A stretch of DNA of 64,000 bases, taken from assembly GCF_014873145.1 (NCBI RefSeq), contig NZ_JADBEK010000001.1, forward strand, positions 11,470,001 through 11,534,000. Direction: 5' to 3'. The notes under the pieces were generated by a model that ran no database searches, was not told the DNA's origin, and saw only the letters and a list, made by a program, of their open reading frames with translations. This document shows, in pieces, positions 7,328 through 15,948 of the stretch. The position numbers and the translations under genes were made by a program. This DNA is from Nonomuraea angiospora (GTDB lineage Bacteria; Actinomycetota; Actinomycetes; Streptosporangiales; Streptosporangiaceae). Position 1 is the first letter of the stretch; each line of letters begins with the position of its first letter.

Positions 7328-9603
7328 TCACCGAGCTGGTCGCCCATCCGTGTCTCGAACGTGTGACGGACGCCGAGTCCGCCGCCAAGGCCGTGGCCGG
7401 CCTCACCGGCTACGCCACGGGCGACGTGCCCCTCCTCGTCCGCCGCAGCGGAGCCGAGGCCGTCGCCCTGGTGACGGGAGCCTTTCCCAACGCAAGTGCC
7501 TACCCTCTGCGTGACGCTCCCCAAGGGATGTGGGCGGATCACGACTTCGACCCCGGGCGCTACGCTCCGGTCTCGACTGTCCGGGTCAACGCCGTCGTCG
7601 CGGAGGCCGAGGTCTGGAACCCCGCCACCGGCACACGCCAGGCCGCAGCCATCACGGTCAAGGGTCAGCAGTCCACGATCAAGGTGTTGTTGGACGGCGC
7701 ACCAGCCGCGATCGTGGTCTGGCGGGAAGGCGAAGCACCTCTCACGGCACCCGAGGCACCCTCGCCTGCCACTGTCGAGACGGACCTTTCAAGCGGCTGG
7801 TACGGCCGGCTCGTACCCACTATGGACAATACGTGGGGCGACCTGGCACCACCCGCAGCGACACCGGTCGACCAACTCCAGATCTGGAGCTTCACCTGGC
7901 AGAACGGAGACGCCGAGCAGGCAGCGAGGGCGACCTACGGCAACCGCGTCCGCGTGCTCGGACCCGTTCCGACCGAGCGGGCGCCGGCCGCGCTGGACCG
8001 CGACGCCGTCGGCCGCATCCTTGCCGGCGAATGGCCGCTGGTGGACGACGATGCGGGATGGGGGGTCTCGCTCTACTCCTCCAGCCGCGGCGCGGCTGAT
8101 CCCGGGCCCGGCACTCTCGGCCACAAGGGGCTGGTCAACGAGGAGTTCATCCGTGTCGGAAGGCCGGAAACAGGCACGATTTCGCGGGTACGAGCCGTCG
8201 TCGAGACTGACCGGCTCGGTGCCGCCGAGCTGATCGTCGGGGCCGCGGCCGGCAAACGTCTGTGGTGGAACGGCGTGGAGCTCCCGACAGGCAACGGCTA
8301 TCTAGCATCCGCCCGGATCGATATCGATCAACGCCTGAACGTCATCGAGTACGAGCTGTCCGACGCCGAAATCCACGTCGGCCTCGGGACACCTGCCGAG
8401 ACCGACGCCCTCGGCAGCTTCTTCTGCCTGACTCGTCCCGGTGAGTTCTCGCCCAGACCACAGTTCATGCGACTACCACCAGCGGTGCGTCCCGACGGCC
8501 AGGTCACCTACCGCGCCCGCGTACACCTCCGGCAAGACGCCACCGAAGGCGTCCTCATTGTCGGCGCCGCCACCGGCGTCACCGCATTTCTGGACGGCGC
8601 CGTGGTCGCCCGGCAGGAGAGGGTCGAGTACTACGGTTCCGCCTGGGCCGCGACGCCCGACTATTTCCGTCACGACCTCAGTCTGGAGGCAGGCGAGCAC
8701 CTGCTCGAGATCGTCGCCGACAGCACGCAGGCTGGGGACGTGGTCTACGTCGACCTCGTCGCCCGTACGAACTCCTCGGTCGTCACTCTGGTCAGCGGCT
8801 CCGGATGGGAGGCCGAGACCGGCGGCTGGAGAGGGCGCAGCATTGAACACCGCGGTCGCTGGGCCGAGTTGCAGCCCTGTCACGCGGCCGTACGACCGCA
8901 CCCGCTGCACGGAACGCCATGGCTGCATGGTGCACCGGCCCTTGGCACGACGGTGGACGCGATACACGTCACGGACGACATCACGCCAGCGCCGCAACAA
9001 CTGCGCACCATTCTGCCGGCCGGAGCGATCTCGGTACATTTGCCCCTCCGCCTCGGTGCCCGGGTCCTGCTGGACTGCGTCGAACAGCGGCTCGACGGAA
9101 CCACGCTCGACCTCGGCCGCCCCCTGCAGGCACCGACCGCGCTGGAGATCGTCACCGAACCGACCGTCGTCCTGCGCGGCGGTGGAGTGCTCTCCGGCCC
9201 CGTGACCGTCCGCACCGAGAAGGTGCCTGTCCCGCTGGGCAACTGGCACGCGATGGGTCTTGCTGGATGGAGCGGCGGAATGCGCTATTCCCGCACGGTG
9301 TCGGTTCCGTCCGGATCCGACTCGGCCGGGGTCCCGGTGCTCGATCTCGGCCGGGTACGCGGCACCGTCGAGGTAGCGGTCGACGGCGAGAAAGCAGGGG
9401 AAGCCTTCTGCGGCCCGTACCGGTTCGCCCTGCCTGGCACCGCGGGCCGCACGGTACGGATCGACATAACGGTGTACAACACATTGGCGCCGTTTCTCCA
9501 CGAGTCCACCCCCACGGCCTGGACGTTCCCCTCCCAGCTGGCCTCGGGTCTGCTTGGCCCCGTCACCCTGCTCACCCCGCAGGCGGTTCTCGCGGACTCA
9601 TGA
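7264..9603 (+). CDS. C-terminal jelly-roll part of a large glycoside hydrolase (GH106/GH2-like), probably truncated
   Basis: An open frame of up to 779 residues is intact to its stop. It contains repeated beta-sandwich modules: an accessory domain (VWNPATGTRQ, then LLDGAPAAIVVWREGE), a carbohydrate-binding-like module with LWWNGVELPTGNGY and a related one with VTAFLDGAVVARQE. The C-terminal jelly roll reads VLDLGRVRGTVEVAVDG, CGPYRFALPG and SGLLGPVTLL, as in the tails of alpha-L-rhamnosidase-like and GH2-like enzymes. No catalytic barrel precedes it. The first residues overlap the GH99 remnant in another frame, and no ribosome site supports the ATG at 7264. I read it as the non-catalytic C-terminal part of a gene whose 5' half was deleted. 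Confidence 0.6.
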   Translation: MGEVVGRMPPFAAGMDGDDSVITELVAHPCLERVTDAESAAKAVAGLTGYATGDVPLLVRRSGAEAVALVTGAFPNASAYPLRDAPQGMWADHDFDPGRYAPVSTVRVNAVVAEAEVWNPATGTRQAAAITVKGQQSTIKVLLDGAPAAIVVWREGEAPLTAPEAPSPATVETDLSSGWYGRLVPTMDNTWGDLAPPAATPVDQLQIWSFTWQNGDAEQAARATYGNRVRVLGPVPTERAPAALDRDAVGRILAGEWPLVDDDAGWGVSLYSSSRGAADPGPGTLGHKGLVNEEFIRVGRPETGTISRVRAVVETDRLGAAELIVGAAAGKRLWWNGVELPTGNGYLASARIDIDQRLNVIEYELSDAEIHVGLGTPAETDALGSFFCLTRPGEFSPRPQFMRLPPAVRPDGQVTYRARVHLRQDATEGVLIVGAATGVTAFLDGAVVARQERVEYYGSAWAATPDYFRHDLSLEAGEHLLEIVADSTQAGDVVYVDLVARTNSSVVTLVSGSGWEAETGGWRGRSIEHRGRWAELQPCHAAVRPHPLHGTPWLHGAPALGTTVDAIHVTDDITPAPQQLRTILPAGAISVHLPLRLGARVLLDCVEQRLDGTTLDLGRPLQAPTALEIVTEPTVVLRGGGVLSGPVTVRTEKVPVPLGNWHAMGLAGWSGGMRYSRTVSVPSGSDSAGVPVLDLGRVRGTVEVAVDGEKAGEAFCGPYRFALPGTAGRTVRIDITVYNTLAPFLHESTPTAWTFPSQLASGLLGPVTLLTPQAVLADS

Positions 9604-10236
9604 GAGCCCGCTTCGGCACTCGCGCCCGCGCGAGCTCTTCCAGCCGCCACGGATGGGCAGGCGCCTCCTCGAGTCGGGCGATGGTGGCGGCGACCGCAGG
9701 ATGGATGGCGGATTCGAGCGTCTCTTGTTCGGTGTCACCTCCGTCGGCCAGGGCGCCGAGCACCGTGACCAGCCGGCCCAGCACGCGGCCCGGCCGGCTC
9801 TGATCGGCTCCGAGGTCCCGTTCGAGGAGGGCGATCTCCGCGATGGCTCGTCGGCAATGGCCGGATCGATGGCGTGACCGCCACGCTCTGCGTGCCGGAT
9901 GCCAGCGGATCGGTCCACGGCATCCGACGCGTCATCGGGATGTCGTACAGCACCGCCGGCTAGGCCCGGAGCGCCTGGGCGGACAGGCAACAGTTGGCCA
10001 CGGTCAGATCGACGCAGTCCCGGAACCCGTGCCAGCACCGGGGCGGAGCACCATGACCTGCCCGCGCCGCAGCCGACGTTCGCCCGCGCAGGTCACGTGC
10101 CGGCCGTGACCGGTTCCGATCGCGGCGATCTCGAGGAAGTCGTGGGCGTGCGGCTCGAGATCGAGATCCAAGAAGTGGACGCCCGCCAGGACCGGCCCCC
10201 GGCGAACAGCGTATGCCTGTGCAGTGTGGCAGGCAT
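9590..10236 (-). pseudogene. AraC-family cupin regulator, heavily frameshifted
   Basis: Reading leftward from the ATG at 10236, pieces of one AraC/cupin regulator appear in changing frames. They are MPATLHRHTLFAGG, then GPVLAGVHFLDLDLEPHAHDF (metal-cupin-like strand), RRLRRGQVMVLRPGA, WHGFRDCVDLTVANC, an in-frame TAG, PAVLYDIPMTRR, and HPAVAATIARLEEAP-AHPWRLEELA. The last is the start of the DNA-binding helix bundle. The helix-turn-helix itself is deleted, and the end runs into the glycosidase gene. At least three frameshifts, a stop and a 3' deletion make it non-functional. It is divergent from a decayed PhyH gene. Confidence 0.75.
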
Positions 10237-10267
10237 GTCTACACCTACGACCGGGTGGTCCAGCAGC

Positions 10268-10553
10268 GACGTCGGCGCCGACGGCCAGGTGCCGGACGAG
10301 CTTGTGGCGGCGTACCGCGAAGACGGCCGGATCACCCTGCCCGCTCCGCGCCGGCGACCGCGCCTTCCACAGCGGCTACACCGGCCACATGGCGCTGCCC
10401 AACCGCACCGACCAGGCCCGCCTCGCGCACGTCGTCATCTACATGGACGAGGCCACCCGCTACAGCGGAACCAAGCACATCGTGACCGACACCCCTCGGA
10501 CTCATCGCAGGCGACCGGCTGGACAGCGGCACCTTCCCCCGCCCCTGGACTTA
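10268..10553 (+). pseudogene. Phytanoyl-CoA dioxygenase (PhyH)-family remnant
   Basis: Fragments of the C-terminal half of a PhyH-like Fe(II)/2-oxoglutarate oxygenase are readable. VPDELVAAYREDGRITLPAP lies in one frame. AGDRAFHSGYTGHMALPNRT and ARLAHVVIYMDEATRY, which hold the distal iron-ligand His and the 2-oxoglutarate Arg region, lie in a second. LGLIAGDRLDSGTFPRPW and a stop lie in a third. The N-terminal HxD part is absent. It lies head to head with the AraC pseudogene, and an intact PhyH gene of different sequence follows on the other strand. Confidence 0.7.
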
Positions 10554-10584
10554 GGGCGCCGGTGGTGCCCGTGCTCTGGGTTTA

Positions 10585-11430
10585 TCAGCACGTGACGTCT
10601 TTGCCTTCACTCCCGAAGATCTCAAGCCGACGCTCTTGCGGGATGTCCCGCGTACCAGCCGGCAGATAGTGCAGTTGAACAGCGCGCCGGCGAGTGTCAG
10701 TACGGTTGGCCGGGGTCCCGTGGTGCAGCAGGCCGTGAAAGAAGAGAACTCCGCCCGGCGGGAGCGGAACGACTGTGTCACGGGTCACCTCGACCTCGTC
10801 GTCACACAGTTGCCAGTCGCGACGCCTGAAGTGCACGACGGGGCCTTCGGTGTGACTGCCTGGGATCACATGCATGCAGCCGTTCTCGGGCGTGGCAGGA
10901 TCCAGGGCAATCCATACCCCGACGATCGGCGTCCCGGGCTCGTAGGGGAAGAAGGCATTGTCCTGATGCCACGGCTTCTCCCGCCCACCCCCAGGCGGCT
11001 TCAGCAGCGCCATGTCCTGGAACATCGTGAGATCCTCGCTGCCTGCCAACTGCCGGACGACTCGCAGCATCCGCTCATCGGTCGCCAGTTCGCGCAGGCG
11101 AGAATCCTCCTTGACGAACCACATGAACCTCCGCACGAGGTCCATGCGTTCGATTCCGGTCGCGGTGTCCAGGCGATCTGCGGCCCATGACTCGTACTGG
11201 ATGTCCGCCTGTCCCGGACTGGTCAAGACGTGGGACAGGCCGTCCAGGACGTCGTTGACCTCGCGCGGTTCCAGCACGTTGCGCACGGCGAGGTAACCCT
11301 CCACCGCGAACCTCGCGACATCGGCTTCGCCGACCTCATCGATCGACTCCACGAATGTGGCTGGCTTGTCGAACCGGTACAGAGCGCCGGGATAGCCGAA
11401 CTCGGTAGTCGTATCCGCGTGCGTGGCCAT
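10585..11430 (-). CDS. Phytanoyl-CoA dioxygenase (PhyH)-family Fe(II)/2OG oxygenase
   Basis: The 281-residue protein is a complete PhyH-type hydroxylase: EKPWHQDNAFF holds the HxD iron-binding pair, PENGCMHVIPGSH is the core strand, and HGTPANRTDTRRRAVQLHY holds the distal His and the Arg that binds 2-oxoglutarate. The ATG at 11430 has AAGGGG 6 bases upstream, which decides the start over the longer open frame. The enzyme is cytoplasmic and probably hydroxylates a small molecule or acyl chain; the substrate is unknown. An AraC regulator lies directly upstream on the same strand, and a decayed AraC/PhyH pair lies downstream. Confidence 0.88.
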   Translation of the reverse strand: MATHADTTTEFGYPGALYRFDKPATFVESIDEVGEADVARFAVEGYLAVRNVLEPREVNDVLDGLSHVLTSPGQADIQYESWAADRLDTATGIERMDLVRRFMWFVKEDSRLRELATDERMLRVVRQLAGSEDLTMFQDMALLKPPGGGREKPWHQDNAFFPYEPGTPIVGVWIALDPATPENGCMHVIPGSHTEGPVVHFRRRDWQLCDDEVEVTRDTVVPLPPGGVLFFHGLLHHGTPANRTDTRRRAVQLHYLPAGTRDIPQERRLEIFGSEGKDVTC

Positions 11431-11547
11431 GTCATGCCCCTTGCTTGCCAAGTGCGTGATCGATCCTTTCCAAGTGGAACGGCTGCAATCGACCGTAGAT
11501 CAAGGGGCACCTGGGCTACGACGGCGCGAGCCGGGGGTTGTGTGGGC

Positions 11548-12396
11548 TCAACCGGGGTTTGAACCACGCCAGCGACTTGGTGGGCAGCCTTGATTGTGTT
11601 GTGCGAATTGACGGGCGAAAAGGCGATAGTCGGTGTATCCCAACACCTGGGCAACCTCCGTGACGTTCAGGGCGGTCTCGGAAAGAAGCTCTCGAGCACG
11701 CTCGATCCGCACCGCGACGCAGTACGCACGAAACGTCCGACCCGTCGCGGCGTGAAACAGCCGCGAGAACGTGTCCGGAGCGAGTTTCGCGACCGCCGCG
11801 GCCTCGGCCAATGTCGTGCGCTGGTCGAGCCGCGAGCGGAGCATGTTGGTGGCAAGCTGCACTCGTGGGTCCAGCGGAGGCGGCAGGGCGCCCGCTGACC
11901 GGGCCGCCTGGATGTGCACCTCCATCAACAGCGCGGCCAGGTCTGCCGAGGCCTGAACCGGCCCCGAACTGTCGCGGCGGTGGATGGCACTGATCACTGT
12001 GCGGAGCCGCTGCCAGACCGCCGATGGTTCTGTCAGACTCACAACGCGCGGTGCCAGCAGTCGTGCGGCAGGTGGAGTCGGATAGTCGTAATGACAGTAG
12101 CCAACGTGTAGTCGATCGTCCTCGTCTTGGTCGACGTCGACCTCGTCGCCGGGCCGAAGCATCAATATCGTCCCGGCTGACAGGTGGATCGACCCGCCGG
12201 CCAATCTCGCCACGCCCTTCCCCGAGGTGACCGCCCAAAGGTCGAAGTCCGGGATTCTGTAACGCCATGCCCACCCCGGCTCACACCGCACCCAACTGGC
12301 AAACCGACCGGCCCGTGGCAGGTGCGTAGCTGCAGCGGCCGCCAACCTCCGCCAGATGTCCGGATCGGCGTAGTCGGCCGACGATTCGGCATCCAC
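11548..12396 (-). CDS. AraC-family transcriptional regulator
   Basis: The 282-residue protein has an N-terminal cupin sensor domain (FDLWAVTSGKGVARLAGGSIHLSAGTILMLRPGDEV) and a C-terminal double helix-turn-helix. The helix-turn-helix reads TTLAEAAAVAKLAPDTFSRLFHAATGRTFRAYCVAVRIERA, with the second half LNVTEVAQVLGYTDYRLFARQF. This is the usual AraC/XylS layout, with ligand binding in the first half. It precedes the PhyH gene with a gap of about 117 bases and probably activates it. The inducer is not predictable. Confidence 0.88.
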   Translation of the reverse strand: MDAESSADYADPDIWRRLAAAAATHLPRAGRFASWVRCEPGWAWRYRIPDFDLWAVTSGKGVARLAGGSIHLSAGTILMLRPGDEVDVDQDEDDRLHVGYCHYDYPTPPAARLLAPRVVSLTEPSAVWQRLRTVISAIHRRDSSGPVQASADLAALLMEVHIQAARSAGALPPPLDPRVQLATNMLRSRLDQRTTLAEAAAVAKLAPDTFSRLFHAATGRTFRAYCVAVRIERARELLSETALNVTEVAQVLGYTDYRLFARQFAQHNQGCPPSRWRGSNPG

Positions 12397-12457
12397 GGTC
12401 CAATCATGCCCTCTGCGTCAAGGTTGCCTGGAGCAAGGCTTGACCGGGCCAGGCGGC

Positions 12458-13234
12458 GCATCTCTGCCTCGACCTCAGCTCGGCTTCACCTCCGAGCGGC
12501 GCTGGCTGCGCTACGCCCGCGTCCACTTGGCCGGCCTGTTCCCCTACCTGCCTGGCCAGTCCGGCTACAACAAGCGCCTACGCGCCACCACCGGCCTCAT
12601 CCTGCACCTGATTCGCATCCTGGGCCGCGACACCAGCCTATGGAGTGACGACGTCTGGGTAGCCGACTCCACCCCCATCGAGTGCGGCCGCTCCCGCCAG
12701 ACCACCCAGCGCTCAGACCTGGCCGGCTGGGCCGAATACGGCTACTGCCCCTCCCACTCCCGCTTCTTCTGGGGCCTGCGCCTGCACCTGCTGTGCACCC
12801 TGGGCGGGCTGCCCGTCGCCTTCGCCCTGACCGGCGCCAAAGCCGACGAACGCCTCACCCTGCTGAGCATGCTTCAAGCCGACCCCGACCTGCTGGAGCG
12901 CCATCGCGGCCAGGACCTGATCGCCGACATGCAGTACTACGGCCGCGACTTCGAGCACACCCTGGCAACCGAAGGCATCCACCTGCTCCGCAAAGCCCGC
13001 AAAGGCGAACTCCCACGACCTGGCGCGCACCTGTTCAAACTCCTACGCCAGACCATCGAGTCCATCAACCAGACCCTCAAAGGCCAGCTCGACCTCGAAC
13101 GTCACGGCGGACGCACCCCAGCGGGCGTCACCATCCGCGTGATCACCCGCATCCTGGCCCTGACCACCGTGATCTGGCACAACGACAACACCGGCCAGCC
13201 CACCGCCCGATCACTCACCGCCTACGACCACTGA
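12458..13234 (+). pseudogene. IS982-family transposase, 5'-truncated
   Basis: The frame contains LGFTSERRWLRYARVHLAGLFPYLP, GYNKRLRA, VADSTPIECGRSRQTTQRSDLAGW, YGYCPSHSRFFWGLRLHLLC and a C-terminal WHNDNTGQPTARSLTAYDH, all standard IS982 landmarks. The acidic residues of ADSTP and IADMQYYG are present. The first 50-60 residues of a normal transposase of about 290 residues are absent; the sequence enters the family only at LGFTSE, directly downstream of the AraC gene's promoter region. The element is therefore immobile, although the rest is uninterrupted. A probable right-end repeat (TTGGAATCACCC) follows the stop. Confidence 0.8.
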
Positions 13235-13300
13235 TCCCACAGCACCCCTTGGAATCACCCATCTAGCCGTCGCTAGGCTGGCCGTTGCCGCATGCGGGCG

Positions 13301-13404
13301 CCGGCGCTCGCGGTCGGCGACGGCGCGCTCGGCTTCTGGTCCGCGCTGTCCGAGGTATTTCCACAGGCCAGAGCACAGCGCTGCTGGTTTCACAGAAGCC
13401 GTTA
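13301..13404 (+). pseudogene. IS256 (Mutator) transposase internal fragment
   Basis: A short frame reads PALAVGDGALGFWSALSEVFPQARAQRCWFHR before a stop. The D-G-A-x-GFW and QRCW-(F/V)-H pattern is the hallmark of the second catalytic aspartate and CxxH-like region of IS256/Mutator transposases. Only this piece survives. A matching C-terminal IS256 piece lies about 690 bases further on at 14089-14208, so other DNA replaced or interrupted the middle. Confidence 0.7.
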
Positions 13405-13447
13405 AGAATCAACACGGCGAGATGGAGGCGAGGAGAGCGGCTGCGGT

Positions 13448-14118
13448 TCAGTGGCGGGTTGGAGCGGGTGCGGGGTTATAGCCGTCGTGTTCCAGGAGTG
13501 GGCGGGTCTCGATGAGAGTGTTGCCGATCGTGCGGGGCTGACTTCGAACAGTTCGCTGAGGGCTTGCCGTGTGCAGGCTTTCCGCTGGTAGAGGATGGCG
13601 GCGAGGATCCGCTCGGCGTCGGTGATCTTCTGTTGGAAGATGCCGCCTCGGGCTCCGGGGAGTCGTTCACCACCGCGTCGCTGGTAGCGGAGGCGTTCAA
13701 GGCGGGCGGCTTGGAGCGGCGTGAGTCGCTCGATCATCTGGCGGAGTTCTTCGCGGCTCATCCCGGTCAGAGCGGGGTGCGAGAGCGTTTCAGAGATCCG
13801 GGGCCGCTGGGCTGGGGCGTCGTCGTTGTCCAGGAAATCGCGCAGCTGTGCGGCGGTGGTGAACCGCATGGTGGTGGCGGGGACCGTGACCTGCTGCTCG
13901 GTAAGCAGCTTGCGAGTCTCGGCGATCCAATAGCCGATCGTGAAGTCGCTGACCTCGAGCATGTCCGAAAGGACCTTCTGGGAGCAGATCTGGCGGAGGT
14001 AGACGACTGTGATCAGCACTCGGTCCGCGTTGGAGAGCAGGCTGTGGGACCCGGCGCCCTTGGCGCGGCGGCGTTCGCCGCCGCCCAACGGCGTTGGCGT
14101 GCGGTCAACGGCGCCCAC
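13448..14118 (-). pseudogene. HTH_Tnp_4-like transposase family protein, frameshifted
   Basis: The minus-strand frame holds two similar helix-turn-helix modules: LLSNADRVLITVVYLRQICSQKVLSDMLEVS and ITDAERILAAILYQRKACTRQALSELFEVS. Both resemble the HTH of IS5/ISL3-type transposases. After the second module the frame slips. The proper continuation, PRTIGNTLIETRPLLEHDGY and then a stop at 13448, is read after restoring one C in a run of four C (near 13540). No DDE catalytic domain is present. It sits exactly between two pieces of an IS256 transposase, which suggests nested insertion. Confidence 0.55.
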
Positions 14119-14208
14119 CTGGTCGCCCTGGTCCGCGCCGGCGCCACCTTCATCGACGGCAAGCTCGTCGAACGCCCGACAGAATCACCCGTCCCCACAG
14201 CCGCCTAG
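14089..14208 (+). pseudogene. IS256 (Mutator) transposase C-terminal fragment
   Basis: The frame QRRWRAVNGAHLVALVRAG followed by ATFIDGKLVERP and a stop matches the C-terminus of actinomycete IS256 transposases (VNAPHLVALVRAGA-F-GKLVER). It is on the same strand as the IS256 catalytic fragment at 13301-13404. About 170 residues that would normally connect them are missing. Assignment rests on memory of the family's C-terminal motif, so it is moderately sure. Confidence 0.55.
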
Positions 14209-14254
14209 GAACTCATGATCCACAGGTCTTGACTATTGCTCCCGGTGCCGAGAT

Positions 14255-14558
14255 ACGCTCCATCAAGAGCGGTGTACGTATGCTGCGGATGAACTCCGTC
14301 ATGGAGCGATGGGTTCAGACCTATCGACGCGAGCTGCTGGATCGAACCTTGATCTGAAATCAGCGCCACCTTCTGTCTGCGCTGCGCGAGTTCGAGACTT
14401 TCTGTAACGAACACCGGCCTCATCGGGCTCTCCGGCAGGCTTCTCCGCTTCGACCACTCGTTGATCCCGGCATCGACTCGGCCTCGATCGCCTCGTTGGG
14501 CATCCGCCGACGTGATCGGCTCGGAGGTGTACTGAAGGACTACCGACACGCGGCTTGA
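14255..14558 (+). pseudogene. IS3/IS481-like transposase C-terminal relic with a nonsense codon
   Basis: The frame reads SGVRMLRMNSVMERWVQTYRRELLDRTLI, a TGA at 14355, then NQRHLLSALREFETFCNEHRPHRALRQASPLRPL and finishes RRRDRLGGVLKDYRHAA. This is the tail of a DDE integrase-type transposase: the E of NSVMERW is the third catalytic residue, and NEHRPHRAL is the usual end block. The stop replaces a tryptophan codon (LI-W-NQRHLL in relatives). The first two catalytic residues are missing. Confidence 0.75.
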
Positions 14559-14617
14559 CCTGGCCGGATGACTAATCGGCACCCGCAGATCAGCCGGTCA
14601 GGCCGGACAGCGGGGGC

Positions 14618-14809
14618 AACCTCAACGACAGTAAGCACATCGACCTCGGGGATCTCAAGGGCAATGAGGGCAACCAGAACTACGCGATCCCTCGGGGCAC
14701 CGACATGGACAAGTTCTCCACGGTGACGATCCGGTGCGAGCGCTTCAGCGTCTCCTTCGGCGCGGTCGAGCTGAAGCAGGCTGTCTGTCTGGCCGGCCCA
14801 GGCGCGTAG
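14618..14809 (+). pseudogene. DM13 (electron-transfer) domain fragment
   Basis: The frame NLNDSKHIDLGDLKGNEGNQ continues NYAIPRGTDMDKFSTVTIRCERFSVSFGAVEL and stops. It matches the C-terminal half of DM13 domains, which end LKGN-x-GNQNY-IP-...-V-I-CDRFSVSFGAA. Full-length actinomycete DM13 proteins are secreted or lipid-anchored and carry a signal region before this. Here no start codon with a ribosome site is in frame, so only the domain's end remains, abutting the transposase relic upstream. Confidence 0.7.
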
Positions 14810-14824
14810 AGGCCGCGGGCAGGC

Positions 14825-14853
14825 TGGAGCGGGTGGCGTCGCCACCCGCTCCA
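14825..14853. terminator. Perfect 14-bp inverted repeat, terminator-like hairpin
   Basis: TGGAGCGGGTGGCG is followed, after one base, by its exact reverse complement. It lies 15 bases after the stop of the DM13 fragment, where a transcription terminator of the former DM13 gene would be expected. No T tract follows, as is usual for GC-rich actinomycete hairpin terminators. Confidence 0.55.
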
Positions 14854-15007
14854 CTGCTTGGTAGGGCACGAGCAGTGTCTCGCCCGGTGATCAGGCTCCA
14901 CAGTGCGGGGCCGCGCCCAGCGTCTGCTCGCGACGCGCCCGTCTGGCTGCCGGTCAGACGGTGGCGCGTTCCTGGACCCGCGTCGCCGCAAACGGGATGA
15001 TCCTGTG

Positions 15008-15886
15008 ATGGACTTCCGGCAGCTCGAGCGCTTTCTCGCAGTCGTGGACCACGGTGGATTCCACCGCGCGGCGGAGGTGCTCTATGTCGCGCAACCCTCG
15101 TTGTCGCAGTCAATCAAGCAGCTGGAGCGCGAGCTGGGCGACGCTCTGTTCCACCGGGTCGGCCGCGGGGTGGTGCTGACCGAGGCGGGCCGGGAACTGG
15201 TCGGGCCCGCGCGGATGGCCGTCCACGCGCTGGGTCTGGCCGTCGAGTCTGTCGAGGCGGTGCGCGGGCTGCGGACCGGCCGGCTGCAGATTACGGCGAT
15301 GCCGTCACAGGCCATTGCTCCGCTCGCCGAGGTGATCACCCGCTTCACCGCGCAGTACCCGGGCGTTCGGGTGGTGGTCCGCGCTGGTGCCACCGTGGAT
15401 GAGGTGGTGGAGGCCGTGCGTACCGGCCGGACGGAGCTGGGCCTGCTGGCCGGTGTAGAACTCCCGGAGCGGCCCGGGGTAGGGCTGCATCCGGTCGCTC
15501 GGCAGCGCTTCGTTGTCGTGACGCCGGCCGCCGAGCCGTTCCAGACGGGTGCGCGGGTGGCGACGAGCGACCTGTCCGGCCTGCGCGTGATCGCCGGGCA
15601 GACCGGTACGGGGATGCGCGCGGTCGTCGACGCGCTGATCGAATCCGGCGTCGAGCTGACGATCGCGGTGGAGACTGAACACCGTGAGGCGATCCTGCCG
15701 TTGGTGCTCGCAGGCAGCGGCATCGCCGTTCTGGCCGAGTCGTGGCGGGAGATCGCCGAGCGGGCGGGCGCCGTCGTCGCAGACCTCGATCCTGCTTTCT
15801 ACCTTGAAGTCGCCTACGTCAGCCACGAGGGCGGGCTCGGCCCCGCATCGCGCGCGTTCCTGGATATGGCCACCGAAAGGCAGTGA
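15008..15886 (+). CDS. LysR-family transcriptional regulator
   Basis: The 292-residue protein opens MDFRQLERFLAVVDHGGFHRAAEVLYVAQPSLSQSIKQLERELG, a canonical LysR helix-turn-helix. An effector-binding domain of the periplasmic-binding type follows from about residue 90 (TGRLQITAMPSQAIAPLAEVI). The ATG at 15008 is chosen because homology starts there. The next two genes (dehydrogenase and hydrolase) follow on the same strand after 62 bases, so it is probably their regulator. The pairing resembles dmlR/dmlA of D-malate users, but that is inference. Confidence 0.9.
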   Translation: MDFRQLERFLAVVDHGGFHRAAEVLYVAQPSLSQSIKQLERELGDALFHRVGRGVVLTEAGRELVGPARMAVHALGLAVESVEAVRGLRTGRLQITAMPSQAIAPLAEVITRFTAQYPGVRVVVRAGATVDEVVEAVRTGRTELGLLAGVELPERPGVGLHPVARQRFVVVTPAAEPFQTGARVATSDLSGLRVIAGQTGTGMRAVVDALIESGVELTIAVETEHREAILPLVLAGSGIAVLAESWREIAERAGAVVADLDPAFYLEVAYVSHEGGLGPASRAFLDMATERQ

Positions 15887-15948
15887 CGATCGGTCAGATA
15901 GGTAGCAGATATTGGACGCGACCTGGCGGGGCTGCTCGAATCGGTGCC

